Shown piece by piece: positions 57,374 through 64,000 of a stretch of 64,000 bases of DNA. Each line of letters opens with the position of its first letter. The first letter of the stretch is position 1. The notes under the pieces are model-generated. The model was not told the DNA's origin, searched no databases, and was given only the letters and a program-made list of their open reading frames with translations. The position numbers and the translations under genes are program-made. Source of the stretch: Hexactinellida sp. DTS-2022 (taxonomy: Eukaryota > Porifera > Hexactinellida); assembly GCA_028753945.1 (NCBI GenBank), contig JAPNXP010000002.1, forward strand, positions 3,410,001 to 3,474,000, read 5' to 3'.

Positions 57374-59248
57374 TTACTGTGTCTTTGGAGCACATATCCC
57401 AGACAGCTTCGTCAGCAGCATGCTGGTCTTGATTTCACCCTTCTCATACTGTTTCCAGAGGCAGCTGAGGACTCCCTGAATCTTTATTGTACCCTTCCTC
57501 TGCTGTCTGCGAAGCTTGTCTTCAGTGATCAGCTGCTTCTGGAGAGGCACTAGCTTAGCTTCACTGTGGAGCAGATGAATCAGGAGGTAGAGTTGGAGGT
57601 TCCCTCGTTGGGCCTTCATGTTGAGCCGGTTGTGCCAGCCCTCTACATCATTGTTCGTTCGGATGTATCTCTTGTAGACACACCAGTCTTCTGGAGACCA
57701 CTGTCCCTGGATCCACGTACAGCGAACATAATCCACCAGAGGACGAAGCTGGTCATTGGTCACGGAAGCAATCTGGTCGAACGAACGAATGATGTGGCCG
57801 ACTGGCAGGTAGGGCAAGGCGAACAGCATCCGTATGTAGTCGTGTACTGCTGAAACAGAGTTATACGCCACAACTAGTCCTAGCTCCTGTACCTTCCTCC
57901 AGAGGGCCTGGCTCCAGTGAAAGCTACAGCCTCGGATGTGCGCATCTGGGAAGATGATCCTCGCTGCCCTCCAGATGGATGACTCGAAGTCGAGAATAAG
58001 GTGCGTCAATTCGAGACTAGGAGCGAGATCTTTGACTTTCTGGAATACAGCCATATAGTCCTTCTTCTTCTTTGAAGACATCAGTACAAATATCAGTGGA
58101 ACCTGTTTAATGTTTTTGCTGTCTGCATCCCCAAGAAATGTGTGAAATGAGAAGAGCTGTTTGAAGGGTGCCTTTACCACCTTGAATGTGCCATCAAGGA
58201 AAAGGACTTTAGAGTCCGCAAGGATTTGCAACTGGTCAGGTGTTGCGAAGATAAGATTGCGCTGATCATCTCTTTTCACATCACTCTGCAGAAAGTCTTC
58301 TGGAATGTGGTCTGCTACCAAATCAAACCTCAGGTCTGTGGGGTCTGCAGGGCGGTTCGCATGTCTGTGTCTGTTTGCTGCCCGAGCTAAGGTCACAGGG
58401 TTGCTTCGGCTCCCAGATGGCATTTCTGGAGTCAGCTCTTCAGCCATAACTTCCTCCACAGTTGACTGGGCTGACTTGAAGTAGTTTGCCTTCACTAAAC
58501 GGAACGTCTTCTTCCTAACTTTCAATTTATCTGCAATTCCTGGCTGTCCTGCGTGGTCATGTTCACGGCCCTTAGAGAAGATTTCACTCTCCTGCACCAC
58601 TGTTGCACCACATCTTTTGCTACACCGCCACTGTATTTTACCTGGCTGCCGGTATGTGCCCTTCTTCTCTGCGTAGGAGTATCCATAGGAGTCACACAGG
58701 AGTGTTTCCCCACGCTCACTACAACCGTCAATGATCTCATACTCCACCTCATCTGACCGATTTATGAGGGGGGCTACATCAGGAAGGACTGGGACTACTG
58801 GGACTACTGGTTGCTCCACCGGTAGAGGGACAGCAGCTGGTTCAGAAAATGAGGACTCAATGTGGAAATCTCGGAGTGTTAGCTCAGCAACTATAGTGTC
58901 TGCATCTGGGCCTTCTTCTAAATTCACAGGATATGATTCTGACTCTGGGTCCTCTGCTCGCTGTGCACCAAAGTCTTCAGATACTTGGGTGATTCCAGCC
59001 TCTTGGTTTGGGTCAGCTAAAGTAAGACACCTGTAACAGTACCAGGTCACATCTAATTCTCCTCTCTTCATACGATAATAGTCTGCTGCGGAGAATTGAG
59101 TTTCACAGCCACGGTGCTGCCACCGATCACAACCTGGACGATCACACTGGATGGCATGTTGTCTGCCACGGACTTCTTCACTACAGTAAGCACAGGGAAA
59201 ATATGTCTCATTAGGAAATTTACGCTTGTTACTTGTTCTGCTGGACAT
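57374..59248 (-). CDS. MULE transposase, PHD + FLYWCH + DDE, 624 aa, intact
   Basis: An uninterrupted frame runs from the ATG at 59246-59248 to the stop at 57374. Residues 19-74 form a C4HC3 PHD-like finger (Cys19, Cys22, Cys35, Cys40, His45, Cys48, Cys71, Cys74). Residues ~168-232 form a FLYWCH zinc finger (CDSYGYSYAEKK, IQWRCSKRCGA, REHDH). The MULE transposase core has VLFLDGTFK (Asp352), THLILDFE (Asp420), the C-x2-H motif GCSFHWSQ (Cys441, His444) and TNNDVEGWHN (Glu536): a full DDE triad. It would cut and insert the element via the GAATTCGGCC-iterated ends. The region between the fingers is acidic and Pro/Val-rich. It shares the FLYWCH-MULE layout with 30802-32936, which lacks the PHD finger and is broken. 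Nothing in the frame looks inactivating. Confidence 0.93.
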   Translation of the reverse strand: MSSRTSNKRKFPNETYFPCAYCSEEVRGRQHAIQCDRPGCDRWQHRGCETQFSAADYYRMKRGELDVTWYCYRCLTLADPNQEAGITQVSEDFGAQRAEDPESESYPVNLEEGPDADTIVAELTLRDFHIESSFSEPAAVPLPVEQPVVPVVPVLPDVAPLINRSDEVEYEIIDGCSERGETLLCDSYGYSYAEKKGTYRQPGKIQWRCSKRCGATVVQESEIFSKGREHDHAGQPGIADKLKVRKKTFRLVKANYFKSAQSTVEEVMAEELTPEMPSGSRSNPVTLARAANRHRHANRPADPTDLRFDLVADHIPEDFLQSDVKRDDQRNLIFATPDQLQILADSKVLFLDGTFKVVKAPFKQLFSFHTFLGDADSKNIKQVPLIFVLMSSKKKKDYMAVFQKVKDLAPSLELTHLILDFESSIWRAARIIFPDAHIRGCSFHWSQALWRKVQELGLVVAYNSVSAVHDYIRMLFALPYLPVGHIIRSFDQIASVTNDQLRPLVDYVRCTWIQGQWSPEDWCVYKRYIRTNNDVEGWHNRLNMKAQRGNLQLYLLIHLLHSEAKLVPLQKQLITEDKLRRQQRKGTIKIQGVLSCLWKQYEKGEIKTSMLLTKLSGICAPKTQ

Positions 59249-59277
59249 GATAGATGTTGTTATTGCAATAGTTAGAC

Positions 59278-59318
59278 TTAAGACTGAATAAGTTGAAATT
59301 TGGTGGGCCTTTTATAGC
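59278..59318 (-). promoter_or_regulatory. TATA + Inr core promoter of the MULE transposase
   Basis: On the minus strand CTATAAAAGG (about 59309-59318) is followed by TTCAGTCTT, an arthropod-style TCAGT initiator. The TATA T lies 31 nt before the initiator A (about 59285), which is the optimal spacing. The predicted leader to the ATG at 59248 is about 37 nt. Confidence 0.65.
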
Positions 59319-60032
59319 TCCTTGAGGAACTCGTTTAAAGGCCCTATTGTATGTATTCAGAAGAATAGACGAAATTGTTAATTAACACTTATGATTTTCA
59401 CAACTATTTGTTTGGATTCACAACCTTTTCAGCATTTAAGTTGTCACCTGACATATGTTGTCTGACACCTCTTTCATTTGGATATAGGCTGAATTTACCC
59501 ATTTTCAGGCCGAATTCATTCGTAGGCCGAATTCACCCATTTTCAGGCCGAATTCACTCGTAGGCCGAATTCACTCGTAGGCCAAATTTGTTCTAGGCCG
59601 AATCCCCCTGTATTCACTTAAGTCAGACTTAAGTGAGATTTAAGTTGGTATTCACTAACCAAAACTTAAGCAAAAACTAAGAATTTGCTTAACTTTAAGC
59701 AAAAAACTAATTATTTGCTTAAAACTTAAGTAAAACTAAGAATTTGCTTAAACTTAAGTAAAACTTAAGTCAGACTTAAGTGAGATTTAAGTTGGTATTC
59801 ACTAACCAAAACTTAAGCAAATACTTAGAATTTGCTTAACTTTAAGCAAAAACTAAGTATTTGCTTAAAACTTAAGTAAAACTAAGAAAAATTTAAGTCA
59901 TGTCTATAGGTGACTTAACTTAGTTAAAATAATTGTCTAGTAGTAATGATGCTTGAATTTCTTCTTACAAACATAGTTTATGTCTGAAAATGTATACCAA
60001 GCGTTTTGAGTTAAATCAGTAGTTAGAATCTT

Positions 60033-60040
60033 TATAAAAG
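60033..60040 (+). promoter_or_regulatory. TATA box of the Harbinger transposase
   Basis: TATAAAAG, 61 nt before the ATG at 60101. Possible starts are near 60063 (TCTAGTT) or 60071 (CTCAGACT). No strong initiator. Confidence 0.5.
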
Positions 60041-60100
60041 AAATTCTGTTCAATTCGCCTCTAGTTCCTCAGACTACTTGTTCTATATTCACACACGACG

Positions 60101-61144
60101 ATGGCATCAGCGCTGCATATACTTGAACTTGAGATTGAAATTAGCTTACGTCGTCAAAGAGTTTTTAGAGATCGACTTAACCCCTTAGAGCAATATTCAG
60201 ATAGAGAATTTATTACCCGGTACAGAATTACGCGGTATATATTCATTGAAATTCTGGATCAGATTTCGAGTAAAGTTCATCGATCAACTACTCGCTCCTA
60301 TTCTATTCCTGCAACAACACAATTGGCAGTAGCACTACAATTCTTAGCTACGGGAACATTTCAGACAGTTGTTGCATCTGTCCATGGAGTTTCACAGACG
60401 TCTGTATCAAGATGCGTTACAGCTGTGTGTGATGGTTTAGCTTCTATTGCGCATAGATATACGTATTAAATTTCCTAATGAAACTAGACAAAAAATTATC
60501 CAAGAATCATTTTTTCAACAAGGCGGATTCCCTTTGGTTTTTGGCTGTATAGATGGCTCACATATTCCTATCATAGCTCCCTCATGCAATGAAGACATCT
60601 ATGTTAATAGAAAGTTATTCCATTCTATTAATATACAAGCTATTTGTACCACGAATTTCGATTCATTGATGCTGTCGTTAAGTGGCCCGGCTGCACTCAT
60701 GATGCGTTTATATGGCGGCAATCGGGTTTAAACCGTAAAATAGCAAGTGGTGAAATTTCTACTGTCCATGGGTGGTTTTTGGGTGACAGTGCGTATGCAT
60801 TACGAACTAATCTAATGACCCCCATACCTTCTCCCATCACCCCTGGGCAAAGAAGGTTTAATCGAGCGTTTGTAAAAGTTCGCAAAACCATCGAATGCAC
60901 GTTTGGGATTTGGAAAAGTCGTTGGAGGTCGATGGATAAAACTGGCGGTACCCTCTGTTATACCCCAGAAAGGGTTTGTAAAATAATCTTAGCCACTATA
61001 ATGTTACATAACATGTGTATCAACCATGGCCTATCAACGGTTATCGATATTGATGAAGAACATACGCTAGATATTGATCCCCCGGAACCTTCATCAAATG
61101 GCGTGATCATGAGACAAGAAATTGTATCGAGTTTTTTTGATTAG
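60101..61144 (+). pseudogene. Harbinger transposase (HARBI1-like, DDE_Tnp_4), two frameshifts
   Basis: Three overlapping plus-strand frames carry one protein of about 345 residues, the usual size. Frame 1 (60101-60469) holds the N-terminal helical HTH region (REFITRYRITRYIF, then GVSQTSVSRCV). Frame 2 (60447 to about 60655) holds FGCIDGSHIPI with the first Asp. Frame 3 (to the stop at 61144) holds KWPGCTHDAFIW (second Asp), GDSAYALRTNLMTP and RKTIECTFGIWKSRWR (catalytic Glu). All DDE residues are present. Single-base shifts near 60464 and 60655 break the frame; both are outside long homopolymers, so real mutations are more likely than simple read errors, though neither is excluded. It works with the Myb-like protein encoded 300 bp away. 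Confidence 0.9.
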
Positions 61145-61254
61145 TAAGTAACGCTGATTTAGATATTCTATGATTTCTATCAAATAAACGACTGATCGAC
61201 TAACATTTATTTTAATAAGTATTGTAATTAGTAGATTGAGTGCAGCATTATGTA

Positions 61255-62023
61255 TTATAAATCATCAGCAGGAGGTGGCAAGAATGGAAAATTAGAATAA
61301 TTTTTGGGTACGCTAGGTACACCATAAGGTCCTAAAATATTAGGGTAGCAGGACTGTTGACTCAGTAGGGATATTATCATTTGCTGGTTTCTGATCATTT
61401 CTGGGAGTGACTTTAGTTCCTGCAGTTGTTCTACTATAAGCTTCAAGTCATTTCCTATATTCGTTTAATAAGAACAATTTTTCCTCCTCCTTTTCTAATA
61501 GAGTACGTTTCGTGTTCTCAATATCTTCCGAACGTGGTGAACATTTTCTTTTCCTTCTGAAAGGGAGTCCGTCATCTCCTGAGAAAGTAGGACTGATCAC
61601 CATTTGATCAGACACCTGAGAACTTTGCGGCTCAATGGATGTATCTATTCCGTGCGGAATTCCTTCGAAAAGTTCTCTTCCCTTTATGCTATGAACTTTT
61701 TCCTCCAAGAAAGTCAATTGGGCCTCAGGTGAACCTCCTCCAGTCTTTCTAACTGATGCGAGTTTATCCGCAATTATCGGCTTATGTTTTGTTAAGATAT
61801 TCGCCCACTTCTTTGTAATATCATCTTTTGACCTCAATCCTCCATGCAGTTGGGATAATTTGGAAGCGATTTCTTCCCAAATTCTCGTCTTTTCCTCAAA
61901 TGTTAGGGACGCACTAAAGCAGCCAAATAATCTTGACTTATTCTCTTGAATTAAATCTACTAAAGAGTTAGTTTCTTCGAGGGTGAAGTTTTTTGATCTT
62001 GTCTTAGATTTATCCTGCTGCAT
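61255..62023 (-). pseudogene. Harbinger Myb/SANT-like accessory protein, one frameshift
   Basis: The natural start is the ATG at 62021-62023; the in-frame codons upstream begin at a GTG. The first ~85 residues form the trihelix/Myb-like domain (KNFTLEETNSLVDLIQENKS, TRIWEEIASKLSQ, KDDITKKWANILTKHK) with the spaced Trp and bulky residues of SANT folds. A basic stretch FRRKRKC near residue 160 is a likely nuclear signal. The frame ends at 61448 after LLNEYRK, but the next frame reads straight on (DLKLIVEQLQELKSLPEMIR) to a Pro-rich tail ending at 61255, so one frameshift near 61455 is inferred. In active Harbingers this partner binds the transposon ends and carries the transposase into the nucleus. 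Confidence 0.88.
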
Positions 62024-62067
62024 GATCCGAAACACAATAATTTTTATTAATGTTGGTGGCTTTAGTG

Positions 62068-62078
62068 ATTTTTATACT
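62068..62078 (-). promoter_or_regulatory. TATA box of the Myb-like gene
   Basis: AGTATAAAAAT on the minus strand, about 50 nt before the ATG at 62023. Position suits a short leader. Confidence 0.45.
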
Positions 62079-62859
62079 TTTGATCTTCTATATCATACTG
62101 CGTTCAAATCATTGTAATGGTATCTTTTTGACACTATTCCTAACCAAGACTATTACTAGTTTACATTCATCACCATCTCTGAAAAGAAGAATCGAAGTAG
62201 TTTATTTTTGCCACCACTGCTTTGTAGCTTCTCGAGTGTTATAACTTATATTGTTATCATATTGTCTGAATGCATCTTGAGTGGTATCTGATTCGCACAG
62301 CATGCAATGCAGAAAATGAAATATCGTACATCCATTTGAAAATTAAATGTGCACTGTTTCGTTTCCTTAGTGCATTGAGATTACACTCTCAGAGGTAATT
62401 TTTCATATTTCATCTCAATATTTTAGTGTTGTAATATCTATTTCAATTTTCATTTGTTGTATCTTATTTGTTTATCTTATAATTAATAACCATGCTTCAT
62501 GGAGTTATACCACCTTCAGTCTGATTGTAGATACATTTATATATATATACTTGTACACGTATTAATATTAATTATCAGGATTATTTGAGTAAAATTATAA
62601 GGGAATATAAGACTCTCCAGGAGGATCGTTATTATATGGAATACCATCATCAGCATGAATTTTAGAATATTCTATTTTCAGCTGCTGATTACAATAAACA
62701 AAAGATATTCAGTGAATTCGTAAATTTCATTGGCTACACATACATACATACATATGTGTTTGCATGAACAGTCTCACTTCTCAAAAAGTATAAAACAATT
62801 TTATTTGACAAACATTTAACATATTTGAGAACTAACATTATTATATTAAATAATTGTAG
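62079..62859. other. Harbinger internal non-coding region
   Basis: AT-rich sequence between the Myb-like gene and the right terminal iterations. Contains TACATACATACATACATATG near 62740. No gene recognised. Confidence 0.5.
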
Positions 62860-63173
62860 ATTAAAAACTTAAGTTACACTCAAGTAAAACTTAAGTTTTT
62901 ACTTAAAGTTGAGCCAAATCTAAGTTCTCGTTAAGTTTTCTAACTTTAAGAAAACTTAACCAAAACTAAGCAAAACTTAAGTAAAACTTAAGTTTTGCTT
63001 AAACTTAAGCAAAACTTAAGTTTTTACTTAAAGTTAAGCAAAATCTAAGTTTTCCGTTAAGATTTCTAACTTTAAGAAAACTTAACCAAAACTAAGCAAA
63101 ACTTAAGTTTTTCTTAAGTTTAGCTTAGTTTTTGACTTAAGCAAAACTTAAGTATTGTTAGTGAATAGGGCCC

Positions 63174-64000
63174 CTGAGCTTTGAAGCGTGAAGTTGGGTA
63201 TATTTAAATCGAAAAGTCCGGAGAACAAGTGTGTGCTTGAAGGATCCTAGCAAAAACCAATGGAATGTGCGATTAACGTAAAGAATGAGAAGAACCTGGG
63301 TTATAAAAGTCAGTAGCATTGTATATAACAAAGAAGCAAGCTTAGTAAAGCAATACGGAATATATTATTACAAAAACCTTAACAACGAATTACTTCTTCA
63401 GGATATAGATAAGAACCACAGCCACCAATGAACAAGGAATAGTATAATGTAAGGTTGTAAAAACATGAGCTTTAAAGCGTGAAGTTGGGCATATTTAGAT
63501 CGAAAAGTCCGGAATGGATAAGTGTGTGTTTGAAGGACCCTAGCAAAAACCAATGGAATGTGCGATTAACGTTAAGAATGAGAAAGACCTGGGTTATAAA
63601 AGTGAGTAGCATTGTATATGACAAAGAAGCAAGCTTAGTACAGCAGTACGGAATATATTATTACAAAAACACAAGTAAAGAATGAAATCTTCTGCTGGAT
63701 ATAGATAAGAACAAGAGCCACCAATGAACAAGGAATAGTATAATGTAAGGTTGTAAAAACCTGAGCTTTGAAGCGTGAAGTTGGGTATATTTAGGTCGAA
63801 AAGTCCGGAGGGATAAGTGTGTGTTTGAAGGACCCTAGCAAAAACCAATGGAATGTGCGATTAACGTAAAAGAATGAGAAGAACCTGGGTTATAAAAGTG
63901 AGTAGTATTGTATATGACAAAGAAGCAAGCTTAGTACAGCAGTATGGAATATATTATTACAAAAACCCTAGCAAAGAATTAGTTTTCTGGATATAGATAA
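63174..64000 (+). repeat. 291-bp satellite array (continuation to window edge)
   Basis: Resumes exactly at the CTG duplicated by the Harbinger insertion and continues for about 2.8 monomers to the last base, still in phase. The array therefore extends beyond the window. Confidence 0.97.

Larger units (their letters stand above)
57210..59610 (-). mobile_element. FLYWCH-type MULE, 2.4 kb, apparently complete, nested in Harbinger
   Basis: Left end ACCGGGCGATTCGGCC and right-end complement ACAGGGGGATTCGGCC match at 14 of 16 positions. Inward from each end run short iterations of GTGAATTCGGCCTAC (about 4 on the left to 57295, about 6 on the right from 59487). The element contains one gene (57374-59248) and its promoter. 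The expected 8-11 bp MULE target duplication is not visible: the flanks read AGTGGTA and ATTCACTTAAG, and the paralogous stretch at 59650 (GTTGGTATTCACTAA) suggests an uninterrupted GGTATTCACT target with 0-2 bp duplicated. Confidence 0.85.
57087..63173. mobile_element. PIF/Harbinger transposon, 6.1 kb with a nested MULE (3.7 kb without it)
   Basis: Ends GGGCCCTATTCATTAA (57087) and TTAGTGAATAGGGCCC (63173) are inverted repeats flanked by a 3-bp duplication CTG (57084-57086, 63174-63176); the satellite reads on as ...AAACCTGAGCTTT. Both terminal regions (57087-57209 plus 59611-59930, and about 62860-63173) are built of iterated ACTTAAG/CTTAAGT motifs. It carries the two genes typical of the superfamily: a DDE transposase on the plus strand (60101-61144) and a Myb-like protein on the minus strand (61255-62023), convergent. 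Both have frameshifts, so this copy is probably no longer autonomous. A MULE interrupts its left terminal region. Confidence 0.95.

Noticed and set aside
58522-59036. Additional open frames on both strands inside the MULE gene (for example 58731-59036 plus strand)
   Set aside because: Shadows of the intact 624-aa transposase frame, which has clear domains.

Overview
The window is AT-rich, repeat-dominated eukaryotic DNA. It is almost certainly from an invertebrate animal: it carries PIF/Harbinger with a Myb partner, FLYWCH-type MULEs, DUF4371-type hAT, pogo/Tigger elements with a CENP-B-like helix-turn-helix, a CR1/Jockey-like LINE endonuclease, and TATA plus TCAGT-initiator promoters. I cannot name the species. 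I see no convincing conserved host gene in 64 kb, only a few short orphan open frames (2.1, 3.1, 25.3 and 28.9 kb).

Layout. 0-17 kb is a mosaic of nested cut-and-paste elements: a pogo/Tigger 5' end, a hAT MITE, LINE endonuclease debris, TTAA-flanked repeats with a hAT inside, a 1.2-1.3 kb tandem duplication split by a 2.35 kb pogo-like element that itself carries a 191-bp hAT MITE, a Tc1-like MITE, an ~80-bp minisatellite, and a six-copy cluster of a 120-bp unit in alternating orientation. 17-25 kb holds two very large fold-back elements (arms about 590 and 890 bp), a decayed hAT transposase and the 3' end of an LTR-retrotransposon fossil. 25-33.7 kb holds small repeats, a possible 80-aa tail-anchored protein, and a FLYWCH/MULE transposase broken by one frameshift.

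33.8 kb to the right edge is a ~291-bp satellite array (about 77 monomers by length, continuing past the window). It shows recent multi-monomer duplications (about 4-, 5-, 6- and 7-mers) and five visible transposon insertions: three 191-bp hAT MITEs, one 1.04-kb hAT-like element, and a 6.1-kb Harbinger with a 2.4-kb MULE nested in its left terminal region.

How the parts relate. Target duplications and tandem copies give a relative chronology. The satellite came first, then some MITE insertions, then array duplications that copied one MITE, with another MITE landing after a different duplication. The Harbinger (TSD CTG) went into the array, and the MULE went into the Harbinger. The nested MULE is the best preserved gene in the window: an uninterrupted 624-aa PHD-FLYWCH-DDE transposase with a well-spaced TATA/Inr promoter. 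Its Harbinger host has frameshifts in both genes. A diverged 56-bp piece of the satellite monomer lies 3.6 kb outside the array.
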